This document shows, piece by piece, positions 9,193 to 21,480 of a stretch of DNA of 64,000 nucleotides. The stretch comes from Erythroxylum novogranatense. Its lineage: Eukaryota > Streptophyta > Magnoliopsida > Malpighiales > Erythroxylaceae. The position numbers were made by a program, and so were the translations under genes. Position 1 is the stretch's first letter. Each line of letters begins with the position of its first letter. Under the pieces are notes generated by a model. The model saw nothing but the letters and a program-made list of their open reading frames with translations. It ran no database searches and had not been told where the DNA came from. The DNA lies in assembly GCA_029891385.1 (NCBI GenBank), contig CM057228.1, positions 84,618,964-84,682,963 on the forward strand, in the 5' to 3' direction.

Positions 9193-10878
9193 ATGCCACC
9201 TCCTAGAAGGACACGAGGAGTTCTGCAAGGTTCAATTGCACCTGACTCTCCACCAAGGGAGGAGAGCACGGATGAGTCCGTAGCCCCGGGAGTGGCTGAG
9301 GCTTCTCGAGGGCAAAGTAGTGAGCCCCTCCGATCTCAGACACAGCAGTCGCCTAGTCAGTTTGACCAAGTGCCTGCTTTAGACCCGAGATTGTTCCAGG
9401 CATTTACCCAAGCCTTTGTTCAGGCTATGGGTCAAATGCCACAGGCTTCTGGTTCGGCCCCAGTTAAGAAGGAGAGACAGTTTGACAAGTTGAGGAAGTA
9501 TGGAGCAGTGGACTTCTACAGGACCACGGATCCTGAGGAAGTCGAGACCTGGTTGAGTAAGACCGAGAGGATCTTGGGTCAGATGGAGTGCGAGGATGAC
9601 GAGAGAGTAGTTTATGCTGCCAGTTTACTCCAGGGTGATGCCTTGCATTGGTGGGAGTGTGTACTGGGGAGTCAGCTGAAGCCGATAGGGTTGGCATGGG
9701 AAGACTTTCTGGCTGTTTACAGGAAGAAGTATCTATCTGAGGTGTACATTCAACAGAAGCAAAGGAGTTTCGAGTCTCACCAGAGAGAGATGCGCATCGA
9801 ATATGAGCGCCGGTTTACTCAATTGTCAAGGTATGCTTCAGAGATGATGTTCAACGAAGCTGCCAAGTGCCGCCGGTTTGAGTTGGGCCTGCACCTAGCT
9901 ATCAGAGAGAAGGTGGTAGTGCAGAACTTTGGCGACTTTCAACAGCTGGTTGAAGCAGCATTGAGAGTTGAGAACATCGAGAACATTAAGAGTGCAGTTA
10001 GCCGGAAAAGAAAGGGGAGAGAGCAGTTCAGGAGGGTAGGTGGTACTTCTATTCCTGAGAGAAGTGCCAGAACCTTTCCTGTACAGTCTGAGGAGAGAAG
10101 CAGCGGTGCGAGCCGGCCTAGGCCTATGAGGACCTCTACTGTTTCTCACCAAGCCTCAACGGTGGGCGACAGTAGAAGAGGAGATGGGGAGAGGTCACCT
10201 CTTCCCAAACACTGTGGGAATCTCCATAGGGGAGAATGTCGCAGATTGACAGGAGCATGCTTTAATTGTGGACAGAGAGGACACATAGCCAAACAATGTC
10301 CTAAGCCGGATAGAAGAGAGGGTTCACAGATGCAAGCTTCCAGGAGAACAGAGACAGTGGGACAGAAGGCTGTGACTGAAGTGGGTAGCTCTGGAGTGCC
10401 TAAGAGAGCTCATCTTCCGGACAGATCCAGGGGGCAAGCACCAGCTAGAGTTTTCGCAATGACTCGAGAGGAGGCAGAGACAGCTCCAGAAGTGGTGACG
10501 AGTATGGTAAAATTGTTTGATGATGATGTTCTTGCTTTAATTGATTCGGGTTCTACCCATTCCTTTGTGTCTTCGGGTAGGACTGTGCCTAGGAGGATTT
10601 TGAGTCCATTGGATACTCCGCTGATGGTGAGTACTCCGATCGGTCAGTATATTATTATCAGTCAAGTGTATAGAGAGTGTGAGATAGGGATTAGTGGAGG
10701 AAAATTTATGGTGGATTTGATGCCTTTGAGGATGGGAGGATTGGATGTGATCCTAGGTATGGATACATTAGAGAAGTATCATGCCAATTTAGACTGCAAG
10801 CAGAAGATAGTAGAATTCGAGCTAGAGGATGGCAGAAAAGTGGTATTTATGGGAGATAGAAAAGTCAGTCAGCCTTAG
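9193..10878 (+). CDS. gag-protease polyprotein of element A
   Basis: The 561-residue open frame starts MPPPRRTRG, the first ATG after the primer site. Residues about 95-215 form the capsid-type gag domain (YGAVDFYRTTDPEEVETWL, ALHWWE, FLAVYRKKYL). A CCHC zinc knuckle uses Cys356, Cys359, His364 and Cys369 and would bind genomic RNA. The aspartic protease has the DSG motif at Asp451-Ser-Gly, followed by an ILGMDTL segment near residue 530. The frame ends in a single TAG at 10876; the same frame continues open into reverse transcriptase, so gag-pol was one ORF and this is one nonsense change. Element E reads CGG at that place. This is the best preserved protein in the window. Confidence 0.9.
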   Translation: MPPPRRTRGVLQGSIAPDSPPREESTDESVAPGVAEASRGQSSEPLRSQTQQSPSQFDQVPALDPRLFQAFTQAFVQAMGQMPQASGSAPVKKERQFDKLRKYGAVDFYRTTDPEEVETWLSKTERILGQMECEDDERVVYAASLLQGDALHWWECVLGSQLKPIGLAWEDFLAVYRKKYLSEVYIQQKQRSFESHQREMRIEYERRFTQLSRYASEMMFNEAAKCRRFELGLHLAIREKVVVQNFGDFQQLVEAALRVENIENIKSAVSRKRKGREQFRRVGGTSIPERSARTFPVQSEERSSGASRPRPMRTSTVSHQASTVGDSRRGDGERSPLPKHCGNLHRGECRRLTGACFNCGQRGHIAKQCPKPDRREGSQMQASRRTETVGQKAVTEVGSSGVPKRAHLPDRSRGQAPARVFAMTREEAETAPEVVTSMVKLFDDDVLALIDSGSTHSFVSSGRTVPRRILSPLDTPLMVSTPIGQYIIISQVYRECEIGISGGKFMVDLMPLRMGGLDVILGMDTLEKYHANLDCKQKIVEFELEDGRKVVFMGDRKVSQP

Positions 10879-11919
10879 ATTGTTTCAGCTATGACAGCAG
10901 AGAGAATGACGAGTAAGGGGTGTGAAGCATTTATGGCCTATGTATTAGACACGAAGGCAGATGGAGGGAGGTTGGAAGACATTCCTATAGTCATGGAATT
11001 CCCGGATGTTTTTCCCAAGGAATTGCTAGGACTACCTCCGCCTAGAGAAATCGAATTTCCCGTTAAGCTTCTTCCAGATACTACGCCGATTTCAATTCCA
11101 CCTTACCGAATGGATCCGACAGAATTGAAGGAGCTTAAGGAACAATTGGAGGATTTATTAGAGAAGGGTTACATTAGGCCCAGCTCTTCGCCTTGGGGAG
11201 CTCCGATTCTCTTTGTGAAGAAGAAAGATAGGTCGTTGCGGATGTGTGTGGATTATAGGAAGCTGAATCATGCCACCGTTAAGAACAGATATCTGCTCCC
11301 GCGTATAGATGATTTATTTGACCAATTGCAAAGGGCGAGAGTCTTTTCCAAGGTAGATTTGAGATCGGGTTACCATCAGTTGAGGATTAAGGAGATCGAT
11401 GTGTCCAATACTACTTTTAGGATGCGGTATGGCCACTTTGAGTTTTTGGTTATGCCTTTCAGGTTAACAAATGCTCCTGCAGTCTTTATGGATTTGATGA
11501 ATAGAGTCTTCAAGTCTTTCCTAGACCAATTTATCATTGTCTTTATTGATGATATATTGGTCTATTCTAAGAGTGATGAGGAGCATGAGGATCACCTGAG
11601 GGTTGCCTTGGAGACATTGAGAAAGAATGAATTGTATGCCAAATTCGATAAATGCAAATTTTGGTTAAGAGAAGTGGTATTTCTTGGGCATGTGATTTCA
11701 GAGCATGGAGTGCATGTGGATCTACAAAAGATAGAAGCTGTGGTTAAATGGGAAGCACCTAAGAATGTAGCTGAAGTGAGAAGTTTCTTAGGATTAGCCA
11801 GATATTACAGGAGGTTTGTGGAGGGCTTTTCTATGATAGCTGCTCCGCTTTCCAAATTGACGAGGAAGAATAAAAAATTTGAGTGGGCTGAGGAGGCCAG
11901 AGCAGTTTTGAGGAATTGA
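10879..11919 (+). pseudogene. Reverse transcriptase domain of element A
   Basis: The frame continues from gag-protease after the TAG, with the first Met at 10891. It contains the Ty3/gypsy RT blocks in order: [53 protein letters not shown], the catalytic block [10 protein letters not shown] (Asp-Asp of the active site), and FLGHVIS. It copies element RNA into DNA in the virus-like particle. A frameshift at about 11916 separates it from RNase H. All the catalytic aspartates I can identify are present; the break is therefore in continuity, not in the active site. Confidence 0.88.
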
Positions 11920-12233
11920 AGAATAGGCTTACTACTGCATCGATTTTGACATTACCTTATGGTGATGATGGATATATTATGTACAGTTTCGCTTCTAGGA
12001 AGGGTTTAGGGTGTGTATTGATGCAAGGAGAGAAAGTGATTGCCTATGCTTCTAGGCAATTAAAGCCCTATGAGATGAACTATCCTATTCACGACTTGGA
12101 ATTGGCTGCTATAATTTTCGCATTGAAGATTTGGAGACATTACTTGTATGGAGTTATTACTAGGGTATTTACAGACCATAAGAGTCTTAAGTACTTGTTG
12201 ACCCAGAAAGAGCTGAATTTGAGGAAGAGGTGA
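11916..12233 (+). pseudogene. RNase H domain of element A
   Basis: Follows RT in a shifted frame. Recognisable blocks are [40 protein letters not shown] and [11 protein letters not shown]. It normally degrades RNA in the RNA:DNA hybrid. The frame ends in TGA at 12231. The next frame resumes at once with [19 protein letters not shown], so this is another single nonsense or indel. Confidence 0.85.
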
Positions 12234-13348
12234 TGGTTAGAATTGTTGAAAGATTATGACTTGATGATAGACTACCATCCGGGGAAAGCTAATGTGGTAG
12301 CAGATGCTTTGAGTAGGAAGTCTACTATGGCACACGTGGAAACAGTGTATCTTCCTTTGTTGAAGGAATTAGCCAGGCTTGATGTGACGTTGAGACAAGT
12401 TGAACCTGGTTGTATCTTGGCAAATTTCAGAGTGAGACCAGTATTGAAGGAGAAGATTAAAGAATTGCAGGAACAGGATGAGTACTTGAGCAAGCTTAGA
12501 GAAGAGATAAAGAATGGAAAACCTTCTGAAGTAAAGGTAAAGGAAGATGGATTGATGGTTATGGGCAATAGATTGTACATTCCAAACATGTTAGAGCTGA
12601 AGGATGAGATCCTTGATGAGGCACATAATGCTCCGTATGCAATGCACCCAGGGAGTTCTAAGATGTATCGGGATTTGAAAGAGTATTTTTGGTGGAAGGG
12701 AATGAGGAAAGATGTGGATGAGTATGCTAAAAGATGTTTAGTGTGTCAGCAAGTGAAAGCTGAACACCAAGCACCTTTAGGCAAGCTTAATCCATTGCCG
12801 ATTCCGGAATGGAAATGGGAGAAGATCACCATGGATTTTCTGATGGGATTACCGAGGACTAGCAAGAAGCATGACGCTATATGGGTGATTGTTGATAGGT
12901 TGACCAAGTCAGCACACTTCTTGCCAATTAAACAGATAGATTCTTTGAATGTTTTGGCTAAGAAGTATGTGGATGAGGTAATCAGACTTTATGGGATTCC
13001 AAGCTCGCTAGTTTCTGACAGGGATCCTAGGTTTACCTCCAGATTTGGGAAAGTTTACAGGAGGGTCTGGGGACTAGATTGCATTTTAGTACAACTTTCC
13101 ATCCACAGACTGATGGACAATCGGAGAGGACGATACGGACTTTGGAGGCGATGTTGAGAGCTTGTGCATTGGATTTCAAAGGTTCGTGGGATGATCACCT
13201 ACCTTTGATTGAGTTTGCTTACAATAATTCCTATCACTTGGGAATTCAGATGGCACCTTATGAGGCTTTGTATAGTAGGAGATCCAAAACTCCTATTTGT
13301 TGGGATGAGGAAGGTGAAAGGAAGCTTGTAGGACCTGAATTGGTATAG
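12234..13348 (+). pseudogene. RNase H tail and integrase (zinc finger and core) of element A
   Basis: The frame from 12243 starts with the RNase H tail ([17 protein letters not shown]). The integrase HHCC finger follows (HNAPYAMHPGSSKMY ... CLVCQQVKAEH). The core has TMDFLMGLPR with the first Asp, VDRLTKSAHFLP, and SLVSDRDPRFTSRF with the second Asp. A frameshift near 13060-13080 moves to a second frame that carries FHPQTDGQSERTIRTLE with the catalytic Glu. That frame ends in TAG at 13346. Integrase inserts the cDNA into chromatin. The D, D and E residues are readable, but in two frames. Confidence 0.85.
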
Positions 13349-13664
13349 GCTACAGTCGATAAAATCAAAGTGGTAAAGTAGAGGCTTAAAGCAACTCAAG
13401 ATAGGATGAAAAGTTACACGGATGCCTATAGGAAAGAGATGAAATTTGAAGTAGGAGAAAGGGTGTTTCTTAGAGCTTCCCCATGGAAAGGTGTTTTGAG
13501 GTTTGGCAAGAAGGGCAAGCTTAGCCCGAGGTACATAGGCCCATATGAGATCATTGAGAAGATTGGGCCTTTGGCTTACAAGTTAGATTTGCCATTGGAG
13601 TTATCTAAGATTCATAATGTGTTCCATGTATCGATGCTGAGGAAGTATAGATCAGATCCTTCGC
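13349..13664 (+). pseudogene. Integrase C-terminal domain of element A, cut by element C
   Basis: The stretch from 13406 reads FEVGERVFLRASPWKGV, LRFGKKGKLSPRYIGPYEI and SKIHNVFHVSMLRKY, the GPY/F-type module of chromovirus integrase. A stop at about 13379 splits it from the core. The frame is broken at 13665, where element C begins. The same 181 bp from 13484 to 13664 reappears at 33472-33526 plus 42880 to about 43012, from which the protein continues to its chromodomain-like end. Confidence 0.85.
13660..13664 (+). other. Insertion point of element C in element A
   Basis: TTCGC precedes the C LTR. The uninterrupted copy of the same A segment near 43008-43013 reads CCTTCGCATATAG, so the site is known. 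No matching right-hand duplication is found after C because its right end is rearranged. Confidence 0.6.
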
Positions 13665-14868
13665 TGATATGTGCTTAATTGTTGATATTTTTAATTATTT
13701 ACACTTAGCAATTATTTATATAAAAATGCTTAAGATACTCACTTTAATTCATATTCTATTTTAGGTACAATTCGGAAGCAAAGAAATTAAAGTGAATTAA
13801 AAGTACGAAATTTGAGACATTTTCGGAAGATCAATTCTTGCTTGCTTTCATGGAGTGAACAAAGAAAATTAAAAGATGAAAATTGGAAGACAAAGAAGGA
13901 GAGCAAATTAGAGCATAGAGGATTTAAAGGTGGGGACAAATTAATTGTCTAAGGACTGCACACGCAATAAAAGCACAGTGGAGGGATAGCAAATTAAATG
14001 GCCAGATAACAATTAAATTGGAGGAGGCGTTTAAGAAGCTGAAGGAGATAAAACGCAGCGTTATGCAACTGGAGGAAGGCAGCAGACGTTTCACGCATGC
14101 GTTGGCGTTAAAACGCAAGTAGCGTTTAAGCAGGAGAGGCAACAGGCAGGTTGGAGGAACAAGGTTTTAGATGGTTTCCAATTAAATTGTAAAGACAAGA
14201 AAAATGGGAAACGCAGATGTTGTCTGCGTTTCATGCAGGCAACGCAGTTGTGGGTTTAACGCACAACGCAGCGTTGTGCGTTAAACGCACAAGTTGTCTG
14301 CGTAACGTTTGCGTTACGCAGACAGTAGCTGCGTTTAACGCAGCTCTGCGTTAAACGTTGCGCAGGGCCAGCAAATGGAAGGAGGCATTTAATTGTCTTG
14401 TCATACGTACAGTAGACGGAGAAGAAGCTGGAAATAAAACAGAGTGCGACGTTAGAGGCATGGGACGCTAGGGGAACTTGGGCTTGCGACTTGTAGCTGA
14501 CGTTGGCGCAGTGGAACCTACAGGCGTGGTGCGGTGTTGAAGCAGCGAAGTAAAGAGTAGGCAGAAGGCTTTGAGGAGCAGCAAAAATTAAATCGTCACA
14601 TCATGAACAGTGGCGAGATCGGGCTGAAACAAAGCAACGGTTAATTAGGGATTTTCGCTTAGGGATAAAGATGGGGGTTGAAGCAATTTATCGGGAAAGA
14701 CCCATAAAGAGTTAAATGTCCCGATACAGGTTCGGAGGTAATATCGACGCCGACGACCCGGGTTAAGTATTATTTTAATTATTTTGTTGTTTCTTTCTCT
14801 CATTAGAAATTAATTATGTCGTCCTGTTTTAATCTAATTGGGTTTTATGTATGGATAATCGGATTTTT
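13665..14868 (+). repeat. Element C 5' LTR, first part
   Basis: Starts TGATATGTGCTTAATTG and ends GGATTTTTT where element D begins. It matches 30733 to about 31920. Two patches (14047-14131 and 14209-14367) are dense in GCGTTAAACGC-type palindromes. No gene is seen. Confidence 0.85.
14047..14367. repeat. GCGTTAAACGC palindrome array in element C LTR
   Basis: Repeated AACGCAGCGTT, GCGTTAAACGC, CTGCGTTTAACGCAG and GCGTTACGC units, many self-complementary, mixed with ACAAGTTGTCTGCG. The copy in the second LTR (31110-31412) is recognisable but shorter and with fewer CpGs. Confidence 0.8.
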
Positions 14869-17800
14869 TGTAGCACCTCCTTACTATAGGAGACGTACCG
14901 GAACGCCCGTAGGTCATTTCGATACACACCCTACGATAAGGGTGCGCTACGAACAAACTACCAACTCCACATGGCATCAATGTATTATAAAGCAAAGAGT
15001 ATGGAATTCACTAATTTTTTAAGACATAACTTTCTCATTTCATATCCTCAAAGCGAGAATTTATACAACTGAAAGTGTCATATAAGTCTCCAAAAGAAAA
15101 TCAAACAGAAAGCTAACTAGGTCATCCCTCCAAAAGTGTCACCGACCGACATGTGCCATGACTTCTCTTGCCAACTCAATCTACACGGCAGGAAAAGTCT
15201 ATCCGGAGCTATGAGTCAACTGTCTCGGTCCTGAAAAATAATTTGCAATTTTGGGTGAGTTTGCGAACTCAGTGAGGAACCATCATCGATGGTTCACCCA
15301 ATTCATGCATATACACAGAGTCACATAATTATTTCACCAAATCACATTCAATAATACCACAGAATTATCATATCAGCCAATGGAACCAATTTAAATGCAT
15401 ATGAAATGTATATGAGACGCTTCCAGATTTATTACATTGTTGTGATGGCGCTCAAATCGTCCCATTAAGGCGATACTCGGTGAGCCATAGGCTCAGATCT
15501 TTAATGGGCTCGAGGCCCAATCACGTTGAGCTATAAGCTCGTTGGTCGCTTCCGTCACAATCGCCAATTATCGATCACGCCGTTATGCATGAAATGCATA
15601 TGTCCAATATATCCAAATCAATAGCGTATCAGATCCAAATTCATATAAGACACTCATAGGCAATCCCATGAAATTCATACATAACACTTCTATATCATAT
15701 TCAGATATTTCGCAGACACCTATGGTCCAAATCAAGCAAATCAAACACATATAAATCCTCCATTATCCCCACACGGCATAGTTGCAAAATAGTAAACACA
15801 TAAAGGTTGAGGAACCAACTAGGTTACTCACCTAATAACTTCCGCTAATGCCGGAAGTCTCATAACGTCTGTGGAGCAGCGGTCCAACTGAGCCTCTATA
15901 GCAATTGAAATAAATTCACATTACCAATCTGTATAATTAAAACGATCAAATAATGCATATGGAATCCTTAAAATGTGTATAATGCATGTTCATGGCATTC
16001 CGGCCCTAATCTAAATTTTCCCACCACAAAATCCGCCTAAAATTAGAAAACTATAGGCGCCGACGGTGCATAATTAGGACCTCTATAGGTCCCCAATTAA
16101 ATAAAATAGTGTTTACAAGTTTCATCGATAGGGCTACGTCAAATTCCGTCTAAAATTCCGATTTCTCAGAAAATGAAATTAAATATTCAACGAATCCGAT
16201 GCCTCTAGAATCAGGTCAATCGGACGTCGGACGGAAAGAAATTGACAAAGAACAATTGTACCTTTTAATAACAAATAATAATCAAAATAAAAATAATTAT
16301 ATATATATATATATCGAACGCTTGGCGCCCGCCTCTCATGGGCGAGACGTCGCCTCATGAGGTAAATCGCCTCACTGTCATGAGGGCGAGGCGCCGCCTC
16401 GCGACCAGCCTCTCAATCTCGCGAGGCGAGGCAAGCGTCGCCTCATGAGGCGGCGAAGTTTCCACCGCCGCCGCCTTTTTTTTTCCAGATTTCAATCTTA
16501 ATTTCCAATTACTCTAACTTTTAGCACACAAATCAGAAAATACACACTATACCTCATTGGAAAGCTTATGAAAAGCTCTACAACTCTCAAGAAGACCATA
16601 AAAATCAATTCAACCTCTAAGGGTGTCAAAAATCCCATCCAAGATACTGCTTACTCAAAACTCATAGATATAGGACAGTAACTCACAAACGCGAGGACTC
16701 ACTGATTAATCAGCTAAAAATTACCACATAAATATGCTCAATCAGTTCACAATGTCCTCTACAACTTTCATGAACAACCCAAAATCAGATTCCATTGCTA
16801 AACAAGTCAATTAATTCACTCAATGTTACTGTTCCTGAAACTATGCAATTTGAGCAGTAACTTTATAACTAACATAACTCCCTGTATACAAGTCATTAAA
16901 ATCAGAGCTTTATATCCCTGAAAAGATAAAATCCCAAACTTCAATTCTTCCTGAAATAACCAAACTCCAATTCAGCCTCTAACATTTTCAAATCTGTCAT
17001 GCAAGTTTCTGACCTAAACAACACTTAACATCACAAAGTAGGTCCAGATTTTGAAATTCCATATTTCCCACATCTGACCTCCAAAAATTAGAAGCCATAT
17101 ACCATGTTCAAGATCAGTCTGATATCTAAAACTCTTCAGTACAATGCAAACCCCAAATCAAATCACAAAAATTCCTAAAATTCCTCCAAACCCAAAAGTG
17201 CACTAAATGTGCCAATCCAGCTAGGTTTCAGCCAATGCATGAAAACAGTCATCAGTAATCAGGTCCTATATCCTAACAGAAAACTCGAAAAATATCAAGA
17301 TCAGTGGCAATGGAAAGCTAATTCAATAGGCTACAACTTTCATGAAGACCATTTTCCCTAATTCCATACTAATTAATTTAGAAAAATCAGAAAAATTCAT
17401 TAAACACATTTGCGGATACTGTTCACAGCCAACAAAACAGAAACTTTCCATGCCAATTTTCGACCTTCTCACATTATAATTTAATAACACCTATTTCACA
17501 CTAAAATGAAGCCAACATCCCAAAGTTTACTTGGGCACAAACCTCACCTCATTTGCATTTCTACACAATTAATTATGATCAAAACAGTACCATAGGTTCA
17601 AAACTCAATTTCCAGCATTCAACATTAATCTAACTCCTTTCACTTCTAACATCTATAACACTTCACTAAGCCTCAAATTTTACCTCTAATTCATCCACAA
17701 GCTCATTTCAACATACACTTCTAGAATTATACATAATTGGCAGCAACTACACAATTCATCTTCCTAAAGGTTTTCCATTCATCTAAGCTAACAAACTCAA

Positions 17801-18810
17801 TCCAAATTCAAGGAAAACTATAATCATTTATTCATCATTCATTCATCCATACACAAGCACATAATTACACCCATTAAAACCTACCCCCTATGATGATCAA
17901 GTTCATATATATATAGTCTCCATGCATGCTTCTACCTACCAAAAGCATGTAAACAACTATATTTCTTACCTTAGACAAGTTCAAGCTTTAGATATTCCTT
18001 ACTTCTTCAAGTTCACTCACACCTCTCAACCTTTACCAAAACCTATGGCTATCACCACAACCATGCATATCATCATCTTCTCAAGGTTTAAGCTAGCTTT
18101 ACAAGAGAAGGAAGAAAGAGCAAGCCAAAAGAACAAGAATCTATCTTGTAAGAAGGAGCCACCAACGAAGAAAGAAGAGAAATTCACCAAGGAAGGGGAA
18201 AAATAAGGTTTCGGATGAGAGGAGATCAAGTCTTCCAAAATTAATGTGTTTTTAACTCTAACAAGAAGAGAACTCGTGGATGAGGGATAAAGAAGAAGAC
18301 AAAAACATTAAATAATGGTTTTGGTGGCAAAATGTGATAGGTTCCAAGCTTTAAAGGAAAGTCAACATAATATATAATAATCCAGATCAAAAATGAACCC
18401 AATCAACTCAAATGACCCCAATTTCAATTCTAAACTAATATACCCAATATTACAGTGCCATTGGGTAGAAATTTTCGCCATCTAGAAAATCGTAGGTTCG
18501 CTAATTGGCGATTTTTCCGATCCGAAATTTTCTCCGAAAATCCAGAAAATTCCTAAAAATCCTTTAAAATATAAAACACTTAATGGCGACTCAAATAATT
18601 TTTCAAAAGCCATTGTCCCATAAATTTAACAAAAGAACACAATTTAAAACCTAAGCCGGAATATCATGAATGCATGTTTACTCTGTATGTGCAACCAAAT
18701 CCATAATCATAAAAGCTATATCTTTGTGAGTTCATGCCGAGACCTAATGCAATACTTCTAACTCATCCCAATTTACCAAAATAACCCTTCTATGGAGTTG
18801 GGATGTTACA
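14869..18810 (-). repeat. Element D LTR, left copy (3' LTR on minus strand)
   Basis: 3,942 bp, plus strand TGTAGCACC ... GGATGTTACA. It contains a GC-rich palindrome array (16315-16477), a (TA)n tract next to it (16295-16313), and several modules with CTACAACTTTCATGAA-type cores, the reverse complement of the module in A, E and F. The open stretch 17922-18206 is repeated in the other LTR and shows no known domain; I treat it as chance. Confidence 0.9.
16315..16477. repeat. CGCGAGGCG-type GC-rich array in element D LTR, left
   Basis: Overlapping GGCGAGACGTCGCC, CTCGCGAGGCGAGGC and CGCCTCATGAGGCG units, many self-complementary, in an otherwise AT-rich LTR. It is followed (minus strand) by a CCGATTGACCTGATTCT block like the one after the arrays of A and E. 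Confidence 0.85.
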
Positions 18811-19350
18811 ATTCTCCCCTCCTAATAAAAATTTCGTCCCCGAAATTCTTACCTGATTGATCGAAAAGATGAGGATATTGTCTCCTCATATGCTCCTCGG
18901 TCTCCCAGGTAGCCTCCTCAGTCGAGTGGTTCCTCCAAAGAACCTTCACCAGTGGAATACTCTTATTTCTCAACTGCTTAATCTGTGACCCGACAATCTG
19001 AATCGGCTCCTCTACATAACTCAGATTACTCGACACCTCAATCTCCTGAGCCGGAATCACATGAGTCGGATCGACCGATATCTCATGGAGCATACTCACG
19101 TGGAAGACGTCATGCAATCGGGACATCTCACTCGCAAAGCTAACCGATAGGCCAAAGGTCCTATCCTCTCGGTGATCTCATACGGACCAATGTACCTAGG
19201 GCTCAACTTGCCCTTCTTGCCAAATCTCAAGACACCTCGCCACGGTGACACAGAAGAAAACTCATCGCCTACATCATACTCCATGTCCCTCCTATCTTTG
19301 ATCCACATAGCTCTTACGCTTATCCGAGCCGCCTTGATGCGACTCAATCA
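18806..19350 (-). pseudogene. Integrase C-terminus and chromodomain-like tail of element D
   Basis: Two overlapping frames on the minus strand. 19347-19096 reads SPWRGVLRFGKKGKLSPRY and GPLAYRLAL. 19126-18806 reads LHDVFHVSML, then VLWRNHSTEEATWETEEHM and PHLFDQSGKNF, the chromodomain-like end of this lineage, which can steer insertion towards particular chromatin. One frameshift near 19110 separates them. The tail runs to the polypurine tract, as usual. Confidence 0.85.
18811..18823 (-). other. Polypurine tract of element D
   Basis: On the minus strand AGGAGGGGAGAAT lies directly before the TGTAACATCCC LTR start. Elements A and E have AGGAGGGGAGAG and AGGAGGGGAGAA in the same place. Confidence 0.85.
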
Positions 19351-19359
19351 CTTCACCTT

Positions 19360-20290
19360 ATCAGCAAGATCTGAATCACTCGGGACCCTCAATCATCCTC
19401 ACCCTTCCTCATCCCAATACAGAGGCGATCTACACGGTCGCCCATAAAGTGCCTCATATGGTGCCATCCCGATGCTCTTGTGAAAATGGTTATTGTATGC
19501 AAACTCAATCAAGGCTGAATCGATCCCATGCTCCTCGAACTCCAATACACATGCCAGAAGCATATCCTCAGCAGTCTTAATAGTCCTCTCACTCGCCCAT
19601 CATGTCGAGGATGAAAAGTCATCTCAAGTTCACTAGTCCCCATGCAGATCGCAAACTCGCCGAACCTCAAGTAAATCTGGGATCCTCGTCGACACTATCG
19701 ACTTTGGGACCCCATGCAGTCTCACTATCTCACCCACATACTTCGGGCCAACTGATCCATGGTATTAGTCTCCTCATCTTTGGCAAGAAATGGGCCGATT
19801 TAGTCAACCGGTCCACTATGACCCAGATAGCATCATGCTGCCTCGGCGTCCTAGGCAAACCCATAATGAAATCCATAGTAATTCGTTCCCATTTCCACTC
19901 TGGAATGGGCAACGAATGAAGCTTCCCTACTGGAGCCTGGTGCTCAGCCTTAACCTGCTGACACGTCAAACATCTGGATACAAACTCCGCTACCTGCTTC
20001 TTCATGCCAGGCCACCAGAAATGTTGCTTCAGGGTGTTATACATCTTGGTAGTACCAGGATGCATAGCATAAGTGGCCATATGAGCCTCCTCCAATATCT
20101 CTCGCCTCAGATCATCCACATCAGGCACACAGAGCCTCTGTCCCATCCATAAAGTCTCATCTCTCACATCAAACTCAGATCTCGAATCAGTCTTCACTTT
20201 CTCAATCAGTCTCACCATAACAGGATCCTTATCCTGAACCCTCCTGATCCTGTCCAGTAGCATCGGTCTCAGTCTCAGTGTAGCCAATAA
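19360..20290 (-). pseudogene. Integrase zinc finger and core of element D
   Basis: The open stretch 20287-19730 reads AHMATYAMHPGTTKMY and CLTCQQVKAEHQAPV (HHCC finger), ITMDFIMGLPRT (first core Asp) and VDRLTKSAHFLP. The second half of the core (19730-19360) is only recoverable through frame changes. Function is the usual strand transfer of element DNA. At least two indels lie between this part and the C-terminal module. Confidence 0.85.
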
Positions 20291-21480
20291 TACTCCATCC
20301 GCCCAGATTCATCGCACATTCAAAGCCCTCAATGAATCAAATTAGGCAACCTCATTGCACAATAAAAGCATACTAGAATGTGACTTTCTACTCAGAGCAT
20401 CAGCCACTACATTGGCTTTCCCCGGGTGATACTCGATGGTACAATCATAATCCTTCAGTAACTCCAACCATCTCCTCTGTCTCAAATTTAACTCTCTCTG
20501 GCTCAACGGGTACCTCAAACTCTTATAGTGTCATGAAGATCTGAAAGGTCTCACCATATGGTAATGCCTCCAAATCTTGATGCAAACACAAGCTGCAGCT
20601 AATTCCAAATCATGAGCAGGATAGTTTACCTCATGAGACCTCAACTGTCTCGAGGCATAGGCAATGACTCTACCATGCCGCATCGAACACACCCCAATCC
20701 TCGATGTGATGCATCGCTATACACCTCAAATCCTCCGGCCCCAGATGGAATAGCCAACAGGTGCGAGAGTCAACCGATGTTTTAGCTCCTCAAAACTCTT
20801 CTGGCACTCCTCGGTCCATCTGAATGGCACATTCTTCCTCAGAAGTTTTGTCAGAGGGGCTGAGATCAATGAGAACCCCTCGACAAATCTCCGGTAATAA
20901 CCAGCCAATCCGAGGAAACTCGAATCTCGGGCACATTCTAGGAGCCTCCCACCCAAAGACCTTGCCTCAACCTTGCTTGAATCCACCAATACCCTCTCCG
21001 TCACTATATGTCCCAAAAGATCACTGATCCAGCCAAAATTCACATTCTTGAATTTGGCGTACAAGCTATCTCTCCTCATCGCCTGTAACACAATCCTCAA
21101 ATGCTCACTATGCTCCATGCATTCCTCGAATATACTAAAATGTCATCGATAAAAACAATAACAAACTGATCCAGGTAGGGCTGAAATACCTTATTCATTA
21201 AGGCCATGAAGGCTGCCGGGGCATTAGTCAACCCAAACGGCATCACTAGAAACTCGAAATGCCCATACCTGCTCCTAAAGGCGCTCTTAGGCACATCGGC
21301 CTCTGCAATCTTCAACTGATAGTAACCAGATCGCAGATCTAATTTGGTAAATACCTGAGCCCCCTGCAACTGATCAAATAAGTCATCGATCCTAGGCAGT
21401 GGATACTTATTCTTCACTGTCACCCGATTAACCGCTTATAATCGATGCACGACCTCAAAGTCCCATCCTTTTCTTTACAA
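20291..21480 (-). pseudogene. Reverse transcriptase and RNase H of element D
   Basis: On the minus strand 21423-21097 gives [49 protein letters not shown] and the catalytic [11 protein letters not shown]. 21118-20726 continues with LRKNVPFRWTEECQKSF. RNase H follows down to about 20395, ending with [20 protein letters not shown]. Upstream RT blocks near 21440-21500 are frame-broken. The catalytic Asp pair is intact; several frameshifts are not. Confidence 0.85.

Noticed and set aside
16315..16477. Possible CRISPR array or CpG island promoter
   Set aside because: There are no equal spacers, the DNA is plant retrotransposon LTR, and the units overlap and are palindromic.
17922..18206. 94-codon frame repeated almost identically at 26467-26760
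   Set aside because: The repetition is explained by the two LTRs of D; the frame has no known domain and lies antisense to the element.
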